38,504 bases of DNA from Arachnia propionica. GTDB lineage: Bacteria; Actinomycetota; Actinomycetes; Propionibacteriales; Propionibacteriaceae. A program made the position numbers and the translations under genes. This document shows, piece by piece, positions 8,656 to 16,576 of the stretch. Position 1 is the first letter of the stretch. Every line of letters starts with the position of its first letter. The notes beneath the pieces were generated by a model. That model did not search any database. It was not told the DNA's origin and was given only the letters and a program-made list of their open reading frames with translations. The DNA lies in assembly GCF_003859805.1 (NCBI RefSeq), contig NZ_RQZG01000021.1, forward strand, positions 1-38,504, in the 5' to 3' direction.

Positions 8656-9893
8656 TCCCAGGGTCTGTCCCCAGACCCTCCATCCCGCCCGGCCCCACAC
8701 TGCCCGCGGACGCCCCGCCGCTGTCGTTCGCCCCACCCGGTCCGGACGCCGTCCCGAGGTCCTTCCTGGCGACCCCGCAGTGGCCGGACATCCCGATCAG
8801 CACCCGGATCACGGCCCTCCACCGACACCACCTGTGTGCCGCCGTGCCCAGGGACGAAGCACACTCCTACCCCGTCGTGGTGGACGTCACCGGCCCCACC
8901 ACCCGCGTGGTGCTGACCGACGGGAACGACACCTTCACCACCCGCGACGTGGACCTGGACCTCCTGGCCGAGCACCTGGACCCCGACGAGGAGCACCCGG
9001 ACCTGGGACAGCCCCTGGCCATGGGGCCCGCCATCACGGACGACGACCACGCCTGGCTCGTCGTCGCCCGATCCACCGGGACCCTGGCCGTCGTCCACCT
9101 GCTCAAGATCCGGCTCAGCGACGGCAACGTCGACGCCTCGGCACTGCTCAGCGAGCGGTTCGACACCTCACGCCTGGGCATGATGTCCCTCAGCTTCTCG
9201 GCTGATGCCACCAGCCTGCTGGTGGCCGGTGATGGCGACTCGCGGAGGTCGGCTGATTTCATCGGGGTGCGTCTGGATGCCGCCGACCTGTCCGTCCAGT
9301 TCGACGCCCACGACCTCATCCCTGCGACAGCACAGGTCAGCGTCGCCGGAGAAGCCCTGAGGACCACCACCACGACGCATGACAAGGACCTGGTGCTGCT
9401 GGCCGACGGACGGGTCCTCACAGTGCCTCATTTCGGGGGCGGTGTCGTCGTCGGACAGTGGTGCTACGACACGGCCGCCTCGGAACAGGTCATGCTGCGT
9501 GACCTCACCACCGGCGCGGAGACCCCCGTCCCTGACCTCCACCGGGACGATCTCCGCCACTTCAGGAGGCCGCGTTTCCTGGCGGTCTGGTCCACGTCTG
9601 AACACCTGACGATCAGCCACCTCGGCGAGAAGCCCGAGCAGTTCTCCGTGTGGCTCCCCGGGGAGGGTTCCCCGGTGCTCCAGTGGAAGCAGGACGAGCA
9701 TCCTGTCCCCTTCGAGAGCTCGGTCTTCGGCGCCACCCTGTACAGCCGGTCCAGCGATTTCCTGGAGGTCCGTTCCGTGGACTCCGGGGAGATCCTCAGC
9801 TCCTTTCCCTGGCAGAGCAGGTCAGATTTCGCCGTGAGCGCATGGGGCGCTGCCGATGCGTATCACTTCTTCCCCGCCAACGAGTGGTTCTGA
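8595..9893 (+). CDS. Tat lipoprotein, subfamily A, copy 3
   Basis: 432 aa, the shortest of the six. The start at ATG 8595 follows ccggagaccccc and gives MRRRHLLLAGAALALPAC with lipobox Cys18. Subfamily A marks are ITALHRHHLCAAVPR, VVDVTGPTTRVVLTDGND, GPAITDDDHAWLVVA, VVHLLKIRLSDGNVDA, LSFSADATSLLVAGDG and ADFIGVRLDAADLSVQFDAH. Its first 17 codons are almost the same DNA as in copy 2, while the mature part has diverged more, so the signal region may have been homogenised. It ends in AYHFFPANEWF. The function is unknown. Confidence 0.75.
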   Translation: MRRRHLLLAGAALALPACGSVPGSVPRPSIPPGPTLPADAPPLSFAPPGPDAVPRSFLATPQWPDIPISTRITALHRHHLCAAVPRDEAHSYPVVVDVTGPTTRVVLTDGNDTFTTRDVDLDLLAEHLDPDEEHPDLGQPLAMGPAITDDDHAWLVVARSTGTLAVVHLLKIRLSDGNVDASALLSERFDTSRLGMMSLSFSADATSLLVAGDGDSRRSADFIGVRLDAADLSVQFDAHDLIPATAQVSVAGEALRTTTTTHDKDLVLLADGRVLTVPHFGGGVVVGQWCYDTAASEQVMLRDLTTGAETPVPDLHRDDLRHFRRPRFLAVWSTSEHLTISHLGEKPEQFSVWLPGEGSPVLQWKQDEHPVPFESSVFGATLYSRSSDFLEVRSVDSGEILSSFPWQSRSDFAVSAWGAADAYHFFPANEWF

Positions 9894-9911
9894 GAGATGA
9901 TGAGGAGCACG

Positions 9912-11270
9912 ATGCGACGCCGGGACCTGTTCACCCTGGCCACCGCCATGGCCGGATGCACCGTCACCGGGTGCACCCCGGGCGACCCGCAGGCCGCCGA
10001 TGACCCGTCCGGGGAATTCCCGATCGGTTTCGCCGCCTCCCCGGCATGGGAGGGTGTCGAGTCCTGGACCGAGTTCACAGCGGTCAAGGACCGTCATCTC
10101 GTCGCGATGACGGTGGTGCCCGACGCAGAGCGAGCCTTCGCCCACGGCTGGGTGCCCGTCGTGGTGGACGTGGCCGGTCTCACCACCCGGGCACTGCTCC
10201 TCGACGACGACGGCACCTGGATCACGAAACCGGTCACGCCGAAGAAGGAATTCGGCCCCCCGACGACACGGCTGTCCCGGACTGCCCTCACCGCGATGAT
10301 CCAAGGGCCTGCCGTGATCGACGACACCCACGCCTACATCGTCGCCGGGGTGGTGCCACTCGAGGCCCCCGGCCAGTTCGAGGGCACCCCGTCCAGCACT
10401 CCCACGGATCTGCGATGCCCGGTGATGCTGTTCAAGATCCGGCTCGACGACGGTGCCGTCGTCGCCTCCACCACCGTCAGCGACGACGTCGAGGCCCGCT
10501 CCCTGAAGGATGCGGCCCTGTCCTTCACCGAGGACGGCACCTCCCTGCTCCTGGCCGGTGGCGCCGAGGTGAGCACCACGTCCGGCATCGGCACCGGCTG
10601 GATGGGGCTCCGGCTCAGCACCGCCGAGCTGGGGGTGGAGTTCGACGCCCGTGCCCTGTACATCGGCCAGGAGGTCCGGTCGGTGTCATCCGCCGGGCAG
10701 GCAGTCCTCGTGACCTCGTCGCTGAACTCCGGCAAGGAGTTGGTCCGTCTGGCCGACGGCGTCAGGGTGACCACCAGCTCGACAAAGGCCCTGGTCATCG
10801 GCGACTGGCTCCACCACGTGGAACGGAAGCACGATCAGACGGCAGGGCTCGTCGCGGTCAACATGCGTACCGGCCAACGGGTCGACGTGACGCCCCGGGC
10901 CGGAAGGGTGGAGGACCTGGTGGACGTGTTCACCTCATGGCCCGGGACCTTCACCGAGCCCCGCGTCATCATCGCCTCCCGGTACGGCGAAGGCCTCACG
11001 GTGTGGCTGCCCGGAGCGCCGGAGCCGAGCCTCGAGCTGGCAGCGGACAGGGCAGTCAGCACCGGGGTCGCGGTGCTGGGGGACGTCCTCTACACCTGGC
11101 ACGGCGACGACAGGGCCACCACCTTGACGCTGCGCCGCCTCGACTCGGGAGAGGTCCTCGCCGAGCACTCCGTGCCGCCGCGCGTGCTGGGAAGTGACAT
11201 CGGAGCCGTCACACGCTGGGGGTGCATCTCCTGGACCAGGTTCTTCCGCGCTACGACGTGGCTGGACTGA
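9912..11270 (+). CDS. Tat lipoprotein, subfamily B, copy 3
   Basis: 452 aa with ATG 9912 (MRRRDLFTLATAMAG), preceded by aggagcac; ATG codons at 9897 and 9900 would add a few residues and cannot be excluded. Lipobox TVTGC gives Cys21. Subfamily B marks are FTAVKDRHLVAMTVV, FAHGWVPVVVDVAGLTTRALLLDDDG, GPAVIDDTHAYIVAGVV, VMLFKIRLDDGAVVAS and AALSFTEDGTSLLLAGG. It lacks the Ser/Pro/Thr tail of the other B copies, ending at RATTWLD, so the tail may not be essential. It is the last gene of the six-gene run; a large inverted repeat follows 7 bp after its stop. Confidence 0.75.
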   Translation: MRRRDLFTLATAMAGCTVTGCTPGDPQAADDPSGEFPIGFAASPAWEGVESWTEFTAVKDRHLVAMTVVPDAERAFAHGWVPVVVDVAGLTTRALLLDDDGTWITKPVTPKKEFGPPTTRLSRTALTAMIQGPAVIDDTHAYIVAGVVPLEAPGQFEGTPSSTPTDLRCPVMLFKIRLDDGAVVASTTVSDDVEARSLKDAALSFTEDGTSLLLAGGAEVSTTSGIGTGWMGLRLSTAELGVEFDARALYIGQEVRSVSSAGQAVLVTSSLNSGKELVRLADGVRVTTSSTKALVIGDWLHHVERKHDQTAGLVAVNMRTGQRVDVTPRAGRVEDLVDVFTSWPGTFTEPRVIIASRYGEGLTVWLPGAPEPSLELAADRAVSTGVAVLGDVLYTWHGDDRATTLTLRRLDSGEVLAEHSVPPRVLGSDIGAVTRWGCISWTRFFRATTWLD

Positions 11271-11277
11271 CGCAAAG

Positions 11278-11345
11278 CGCTGCAAACGTGCGGCGCGTTG
11301 CTGCTGGGAGCGCTCCCAAGGACAACGCGCCGCACGTTTGCAGCG
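11278..11345. terminator. perfect 23-bp inverted repeat between convergent operons
   Basis: The left arm 11278-11300 and right arm 11323-11345 are exact reverse complements (starting cgctgcaaacgtgcggcgcg). The 22-bp loop itself contains the palindrome gggagcgctccc. It lies exactly between the plus-strand lipoprotein run (stop at 11270) and the minus-strand membrane-protein run (stop at 11356), the position of a bidirectional terminator. No U-tract follows on either strand, and the 23-bp stem is long for a terminator, so another role (site-specific or cruciform) remains possible. Confidence 0.65.
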
Positions 11346-11355
11346 GCTGGCCTCC

Positions 11356-12306
11356 TCAGCCCTCCAGTTCGGCCAGGTTCGTCCTGGCCGGCAGGTAGTA
11401 CAGCGCCAGGCCGTCGAGGATGCGTTGCAGCTGGCCCAACGCCGTCGCCCGCTCCCCCGTCGACGACGCCCCGACCGCCAGCCTCGCGACCTTCACGGCC
11501 CGGGCCACCTCGTCACGATGAACATCGTCGACATGTCCCAGCCCCACCCGTTCCGCATGCTGCCGGGCCAGGTTGAACCGCACCTCCAGCCGGTTCGCGG
11601 TCTGGAACGACACCTCGTCATCGCACTCCACCAGGGCTGCCTCGAAGGCTGCCGTCGTTGGCACCGCCGGGTCGAACAGCGCGGGATTCTCCAACCGGTA
11701 CACCAGATCCGTGCGCAACCGGCCGTACTCCTGCCGGACCCGCTCCGCCCGCTGCTCCGGGGTCAGCGGCGGCTCCACCGGCAACTCCTGTGGTGGGTCC
11801 TTCGGATCCATCCGTCGCGCCCAGGCGTGCAGCGACGCCGCCCCGATGATCCCGCGCTTCCGCTGCCCGAGCACCTCGAAACGGCTGAGGACGGTGCCGA
11901 TCATCACCGGGATCAGCACCAGCGCGAGCAGCAGTCCCGGGAGGAGGAGCAGTGGGGCACGGAGCAGGAACGTCAGGAGCACCGTCACAGCGACCGTCCC
12001 CAGGATCGAGGTGGTCCACACCCACTGCGGAGGGCTCACCCGCACCAGGGGAGGCAACAGCACGCATCGTCCGTTGGGCAGCCCCAGCACCCGCTGTGTC
12101 AACCCCCCGACCACCTCATCGGCCTCCAGGAGCCCGAGCAGACGCATCCCACTCGCGCCGACCACCGACAGGCTGCAGACCTGGTTCCCCTCGTTGACCA
12201 GGGAGACCAGCCGCGACTCGGTGTCGGTGAACACCAGCACCGTGGCGGGCACGATGTCGAGGATCCGGGTCCCGGGATCGAGCTGCGTCCAGGCCTGAGG
12301 TGTCAC
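11356..12306 (-). CDS. two-helix membrane protein, B-type partner of unit 3
   Basis: 316 aa, starting with a GTG whose GTGA overlaps the stop of the gene before it. A cytosolic N-terminal domain of about 90 aa opens with WTQLDPGTRILDIVPA and LVFTDTESRLVSL. A hydrophobic hairpin follows at about residues 95-140 (VWTTSILGTVAVTVLLTF, then LLLLPGLLLALVLIPVMIG). The C-terminal helical domain carries the family core EYGRLRTDLVYRLENPALFD, PTTAAFEAALVECD, ARQHAERVGL and LQRILDGLALYYLP. I do not recognise a named domain. There is no signal peptide; with two helices, both ends should be cytoplasmic (inference). Its linker between the helices and the C-domain (PKDPPQELPVEPPLTPEQ) is more Pro-rich than in units 1 and 2. 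Confidence 0.7.
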   Translation of the reverse strand: MTPQAWTQLDPGTRILDIVPATVLVFTDTESRLVSLVNEGNQVCSLSVVGASGMRLLGLLEADEVVGGLTQRVLGLPNGRCVLLPPLVRVSPPQWVWTTSILGTVAVTVLLTFLLRAPLLLLPGLLLALVLIPVMIGTVLSRFEVLGQRKRGIIGAASLHAWARRMDPKDPPQELPVEPPLTPEQRAERVRQEYGRLRTDLVYRLENPALFDPAVPTTAAFEAALVECDDEVSFQTANRLEVRFNLARQHAERVGLGHVDDVHRDEVARAVKVARLAVGASSTGERATALGQLQRILDGLALYYLPARTNLAELEG

Positions 12307-13319
12307 GATGTGCTCCTGCCCGGCAACTGCCGCAGCCGTCGTCCCTCCAACGCCTCCCGCGCCTCGAGGCCCGTCGGCAGGTAGTACAGCGCCACCTGGT
12401 CCAGGATCTTGACCGCCGTCCGCAGTGCGACCTCCCGCTCCCCCGGGGTGGCGTTCGGGTCGCCCGCCAGTTGCGCCGCCTTCAGCGCCTTCTCCGCCTG
12501 GCCCCGGCAGTCGTCCGGCAGATGATCCATGCCGACGCGTTCCGCGTGGTCGCGGGCCTGGCGGAAGGATGCGACGATGCGGCTGGCCAGCCGCACCCGC
12601 GCCGGGTCGTCGAGGTGGTTGAAGGTCGTGTCCCAGTCGAACAACGCCAGGGTGAGGGCCTCGGTCTCCGGTGAGGCCGCGTCGAACAGCGCCGGATTGG
12701 AGATCCGGTACGCCAGGTCCGACAGCAGCCGCCCGTAGGTCTCCTTCACCTCGTCCACCTGCCGGATGGCGGTGGCGACGTCGAGCGGCAGCGGCAGGGT
12801 GGACAGTGCCGACCGTCCGCTCCCGGTGCGGTAGAGGATCTCCCCGGAGCGCACCACCTTCGTGGCGAGGTGGATCGAGGGCCCGAGCAGCAGCACGAAC
12901 AGCAGCACCCCGAGGATGAGCCCGCTGCGCCCCAGCTCGCCGTACCCCTGTCCGATCAGGGCACCACCCCCGGCCAGGACACAGCCCAGGATGGAGGCCG
13001 CCGCCAGCGCCGCCTGCTTCCCCTCGAGCCCCGAGAGCTCGAAGGTCAGCTCCCCGGGTGGCAGCCGGAAGGCCCGCCTCGGTTCGGCCCGCCTTGCGAA
13101 GGAGGCGACATCGGCGACGCTGCGCGCCGGGTCGACGCCCTTGATCCCGCTGTCCCAGCCGTGTCCGCGCAGCCGCAGGTCCTCCGGCCCACCGCCTGCG
13201 CGGGCGGGCCAGGTCCTGCGGGTGAGGATGCAGCGGCCGTCGTCGAACTCGATGAGGGTGTGCTCACCCAGCTCGGTCACCGGCGTGGTCAGCAGCACCT
13301 CGTCCAGCTTGACGTCCAT
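12303..13319 (-). CDS. two-helix membrane protein, A-type partner of unit 3
   Basis: 338 aa. ATG 13319 (MDVKLDEVLLTTPVTELG) is preferred because it aligns with the paralogue starts MGTRATEIPLSTP and MDPKVTEIPLTTP; a GTG at 13343 would add eight residues without a better ribosome site. The N-domain has HTLIEFDDGRCIL and, before the membrane, RRAFRLPPGEL. The helices are at about 100-145 (AALAAASILGCVLAGGGAL, then LILGVLLFVLLLGPSI). The C-domain has VDEVKETYGRLLSDLAYRI, NPALFDAASPETEALTLALF, ARDHAERVGMDHLP and KILDQVALYYLP, ending RRLRQLPGR as in its paralogues. A and B types share the C-terminal fold and are distant paralogues of each other. The function is unknown. Confidence 0.7.
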   Translation of the reverse strand: MDVKLDEVLLTTPVTELGEHTLIEFDDGRCILTRRTWPARAGGGPEDLRLRGHGWDSGIKGVDPARSVADVASFARRAEPRRAFRLPPGELTFELSGLEGKQAALAAASILGCVLAGGGALIGQGYGELGRSGLILGVLLFVLLLGPSIHLATKVVRSGEILYRTGSGRSALSTLPLPLDVATAIRQVDEVKETYGRLLSDLAYRISNPALFDAASPETEALTLALFDWDTTFNHLDDPARVRLASRIVASFRQARDHAERVGMDHLPDDCRGQAEKALKAAQLAGDPNATPGEREVALRTAVKILDQVALYYLPTGLEAREALEGRRLRQLPGRSTS

Positions 13320-13364
13320 GCGGACAAGGATAGGAGCCGACACGACCGCAGGGCGGGCCGGGGG

Positions 13365-13889
13365 TCAGCGACGGGCGAGCTCCAGGTACTCCGGGTGACG
13401 CTGCATCCAGCCCTTGACGAAGGGGCACAGCGGCTGCACCCTGCGTCCCTCGGGATTCGCGGCGACGTCGTCGAGGGCGCCCCGGATCAGGGCCGAGCCG
13501 AGCCCGCGACCCTCGAAGGCCGGATCGATCTCGGTGTGGGTGAAGGTGATGCGGCCCTCACTCAGGATGTAGTCGACGAAACCGGCGAGCTCATCACCCA
13601 GCCGCACCTCGTAGCGCCTCGCCTCCTCGTCGTGGGTGACGCTCGGCTCCTCTGAGCCGGTTGGCTGCTCGAAGCGTTCGATCCGCAGCGCCCCGGTGGG
13701 GCACCGGCCGACGACCTCGACGAGCAGTCGGGCCTTCTCCTCGGTGTCGGCCACGGGTGCATTGATCCAGGGCCGGGCATTGACGTTGAAGACCTCGGGC
13801 ATGCCGCGCACGCACTCCCCGGCGTGACGGCACACCTCGCGGTCGAAGGACACGTCCACCAGGTCACCTGTGTAGGTTTTACGAGTCAT
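13365..13889 (-). CDS. YjdI-YjdJ-like fusion: 4Fe-4S mono-cluster domain plus GNAT-fold acetyltransferase
   Basis: 174 aa. Residues 10-75 match the divergent ferredoxin-like (Fer4_19, E. coli YjdI) family: Cys20 and Cys26 in REVCRHAGECVRGMPEVF, PWINAP, and Cys63 in GRCPTGAL. Residues 87-174 match the YjdJ-type N-acetyltransferase family: AGFVDYILSEG, the acetyl-CoA loop FEGRGLGSALIRGAL, and VQPLCPFVKGWMQRHPEY. In E. coli these are two adjacent genes; here they form one polypeptide, as in many actinobacteria. The physiological role of the family is unclear; stress-related or redox-linked acetylation is only a guess. It interrupts the series of membrane-protein pairs. An AT-rich 70-bp region upstream (about 13890-13930) may hold its own promoter. 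Confidence 0.85.
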   Translation of the reverse strand: MTRKTYTGDLVDVSFDREVCRHAGECVRGMPEVFNVNARPWINAPVADTEEKARLLVEVVGRCPTGALRIERFEQPTGSEEPSVTHDEEARRYEVRLGDELAGFVDYILSEGRITFTHTEIDPAFEGRGLGSALIRGALDDVAANPEGRRVQPLCPFVKGWMQRHPEYLELARR

Positions 13890-13961
13890 TCCGACACATT
13901 AACATCGGTAATTGAAAAATCAACAATCAGGTGAGTGCAGCCTTGCCGAACCCTGCACGGG

Positions 13962-15584
13962 TCACACCCCGGCGAAACGAACCCCGGACAGTGACGCCAT
14001 CTCGGGATGCCAGGTGGTCAGATCGTCGCGGGTGAACCGGTTGAGGTGGTCGTGCCCTGCGGCCCGGGCCATGACCTGCATCAGCTCCACCGTCGAGGTG
14101 AGGAACCGGGTCAGGCGGGCCGCCGCCTGCTGCACGGGGAGCCGGGACCGGAGCACCGGGTCCTGGGTGGCGATCCCGACGGGGCAACGGCCGGTCTCAC
14201 AGGCCCGCATCGCCAGACACCCGATGGCCTGCATGGCGGAATTGGACACCGCAACGGCATCCGCCCCGAGGGCCAGGGCCTTGATGAAGTCGGGGGCGGT
14301 GCGCAGCCCACCGGTGATGACGAGCGTCACGTCGTTCGCCCCCACCCTGTCCAGGTGCGCTCGGGCCCGGGCCAGCGCCGGGATGGTGGGAACACTGATG
14401 TGGTCGCGGAAGATCAACGGGGCCGCTCCTGTACCGCCGCCACGACCGTCGAGGATGACGTAGTCCACCCCGACCTCCAGGGCCGCGTCCAGGTCGGCCT
14501 CGATGTGCTGGGCGGACAGCTTGAACCCGATCGGGACGCCACCGGTTGCCTCCCGCGCCTGCTCCGCGACGGCCCGGAAGTCGTCGATGCTCGTCAGGTC
14601 AGGGAACCGGGCCGGGGAGATGGCCGACTCCCCGGGCTGCAGGCCACGCACCCGGGCGATCTCAGGGGTCACCTTGTGACCCGGCAGGTGCCCACCCGTC
14701 CCGGTCTTGGCGGCCTGACCACCCTTGAAGTGGAAGGCCTGACAGCGCGCCACCTTCTCCCACGAGAACCCGAACCGACCGGAGGCCAGCTCGTAGAAGT
14801 AACGCGAGTTGGCCTGCTGCTCGGCCTCCAGCATCCCGCCCTCACCGGAACAGATCCCGGTCCCCGCGGCCTCGGCCCCGGCGGCGAGGGCCACCTTGGC
14901 CTCCGCGGACAGCGCCCCGAAACTCATGTCCGAGACGAACAGAGGGATCTCCAGGCGCAGCGGTCTCCGGGCGCGAGGCCCGATCACCACGTCCGTGCCG
15001 ACGGGGTCGTCGTCCAGCAGCGGCAGCCTGGCCAGTTGCGCGGTCAACAGCTGCAGGTCGTCCCACCGGGGCAGCTCAGGCCCCGGGACCCCCATCGCGG
15101 TGACGGGACCGTGGTGACCCACCCGCTCCAGCCCGTGGGCCGCCAGGGCGTGGATCTCGTCGCGGCGGGGTTCGTCGGGGGTGCCCGTGAAGTCGGCATA
15201 CTCGCCCTGGAAGGCGGAGCGGTCGAAACGTTGCGGATGGTTGCGTGCCCACTCGGAGACCTCCGCACCGTCGACCCACACCTGGCCCGCGGCCACCCCC
15301 GCGGTGAACCGGGCCAGGTCGTGACCGGGATAGGCGATGTTCCTCCCCGTGCAGATCTCGTAGGTGGAGCCGTGGAGGGTGCAGCTGACGTGGTCCTTGG
15401 TCAGGGCCCCGTCAGCGAGCAGCGCCCCGCGGTGCTGGCATCTGCCGTACAGTGCGATGACGCTCTCAGGTTCGGTCTCGGGACGGATGACCACGAGGTC
15501 CGCCCCGAACACCACGGCGTGCCGTGTGTCACCCGGGGTCAGGGAATCCAGTGGGAACAGCGGGACTGCGGTGTCGACGGACAT
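13962..15584 (-). CDS. Rieske-domain FMN-binding glutamate synthase family protein
   Basis: 540 aa from ATG 15584; the frame is open further upstream, but only this start fits the Rieske domain. Residues about 22-95 form a Rieske [2Fe-2S] domain: Cys49-x-His51 (RCQHRGALLADGA) and Cys68-x2-His71 (SCTLHGSTYE). The rest resembles the large-subunit FMN domain of glutamate synthase: IPLFVSDMSFGALSAEAK, GTGICSGEGGM, FHFKGGQAAKTGTGGHLPG, IGFKLSAQHIEADLD, VILDGRGGGTGAAP, and a 3Fe-4S motif C-x5-C-x4-C (GCLAMRACETGRCPVGIATQ). No glutaminase domain is present, so it is probably an FMN oxidoreductase of the GltS-related group that accepts electrons through its own Rieske centre (inference), not a full glutamate synthase. 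It starts 35 bp after the preceding B-type gene, so it may be cotranscribed with it. Confidence 0.85.
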   Translation of the reverse strand: MSVDTAVPLFPLDSLTPGDTRHAVVFGADLVVIRPETEPESVIALYGRCQHRGALLADGALTKDHVSCTLHGSTYEICTGRNIAYPGHDLARFTAGVAAGQVWVDGAEVSEWARNHPQRFDRSAFQGEYADFTGTPDEPRRDEIHALAAHGLERVGHHGPVTAMGVPGPELPRWDDLQLLTAQLARLPLLDDDPVGTDVVIGPRARRPLRLEIPLFVSDMSFGALSAEAKVALAAGAEAAGTGICSGEGGMLEAEQQANSRYFYELASGRFGFSWEKVARCQAFHFKGGQAAKTGTGGHLPGHKVTPEIARVRGLQPGESAISPARFPDLTSIDDFRAVAEQAREATGGVPIGFKLSAQHIEADLDAALEVGVDYVILDGRGGGTGAAPLIFRDHISVPTIPALARARAHLDRVGANDVTLVITGGLRTAPDFIKALALGADAVAVSNSAMQAIGCLAMRACETGRCPVGIATQDPVLRSRLPVQQAAARLTRFLTSTVELMQVMARAAGHDHLNRFTRDDLTTWHPEMASLSGVRFAGV

Positions 15585-15619
15585 GCACCGACGCCAACAA
15601 AGCCTGTGACACCCTGTCC

Positions 15620-16576
15620 TCATTTCGTGATCTCCGGCAGGTCGGCCCGGCTCGGCAGGTAGTACAGCGCCAACGACTCGAGGACCCGCTGCAGCTGCGT
15701 CAGGGCCGCGACCCGCTCCCCCGGCGACGACGCGTCCTGCGCCAGCCGCGCGATCTTCACCGCACGCGCCACCTCCCCGCGTTGAGCGGGCGCGACGTGG
15801 CGTAGCCCGGTGCGTTCCGCGTGCTGCCTGGCCACCTGGAACCGGATCTCCACCACGTCGGCGGCCTGCGAGGTCGGCGAGTCCACGAACTCCACCAGGG
15901 CCGTCTCGAAGGCCGCCGTCGTCGGCACCGCCGGGTCGAACAGGGCCGGGTTCTCCAGCCGGTAGAGCAGGTCGGAGCGCAGCTCGGCGTACTCCTGCCG
16001 GATGCGTTCCACCTGGGTCCCGGGCCTGACCGGGGCCCCGGCGGGCAGGGCACCCCGCCACAGCTCGCCCCGTTCCACCGCCAGGGCGTAGGCGTGGATG
16101 TTCGACGCGGTGACGCCGAGTTTCTCCTGCCCGGGAACCCGCGGCGGGGTGAACGCCACCATGACCAGGGGCACCCCGAGCAGGGCAACAAGGAAACCGA
16201 CGGTGAACACCCAGCCATCCCGCAGCCACACCGTCACCCCGAGCACGGCCAGCGCCACCAGCAGGGACACCAGGTGCCAGGCCTCGGTGCGCCTCGGGAC
16301 CGCCACCCCGGGCAGCAACATGAACCGGGGATTACGCAGCGCACGCAGCGGCGCGGCCAGTTCGACGCACTCCACCAGGGTCACGTCACCGCCGAGGTTC
16401 TTCAGCCTGCCCAACGCCGCCCACCGGGTGACATCCTCCACCACGTACCCGGAACCGGGAACCACCCTGACCGTCAGGTGGTGCGCCGCCTCGTCGGTGA
16501 AGACCAGCAGCCCACACGGGGCGATCTGCTTCAACCGGGTTCCCGGGTCGAGCAGGGACCATGGGACCGGCTTCAC
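15620..16576 (-). CDS. two-helix membrane protein, B-type partner of unit 2
   Basis: 318 aa, GTG start (GTGA overlap with the preceding gene). The N-domain is PWSLLDPGTRLKQIAPCGLLVFTDE. The helices lie at about 100-143 (LVSLLVALAVLGVTVWL, then VFTVGFLVALLGVPLVMVAF). A linker containing IHAYALAVERGELWRGALPAG is shared with unit 1 but altered in unit 3. The C-domain is EYAELRSDLLYRLENPALFD, PTTAAFETALVEFVD and LQRVLESLALYYLP. At DNA level the ALFD/PTTAAFETA region (15901-15964) is identical over about 64 bp to unit 1 (17870-17933), far above what the rest of the genes show. The function is unknown. Confidence 0.7.
   Translation of the reverse strand: MKPVPWSLLDPGTRLKQIAPCGLLVFTDEAAHHLTVRVVPGSGYVVEDVTRWAALGRLKNLGGDVTLVECVELAAPLRALRNPRFMLLPGVAVPRRTEAWHLVSLLVALAVLGVTVWLRDGWVFTVGFLVALLGVPLVMVAFTPPRVPGQEKLGVTASNIHAYALAVERGELWRGALPAGAPVRPGTQVERIRQEYAELRSDLLYRLENPALFDPAVPTTAAFETALVEFVDSPTSQAADVVEIRFQVARQHAERTGLRHVAPAQRGEVARAVKIARLAQDASSPGERVAALTQLQRVLESLALYYLPSRADLPEITK

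Noticed and set aside
13962-15584. Calling this gene a classical glutamate synthase large subunit (gltB)
   Set aside because: It is about one third the length, lacks the glutaminase domain and carries an N-terminal Rieske domain.
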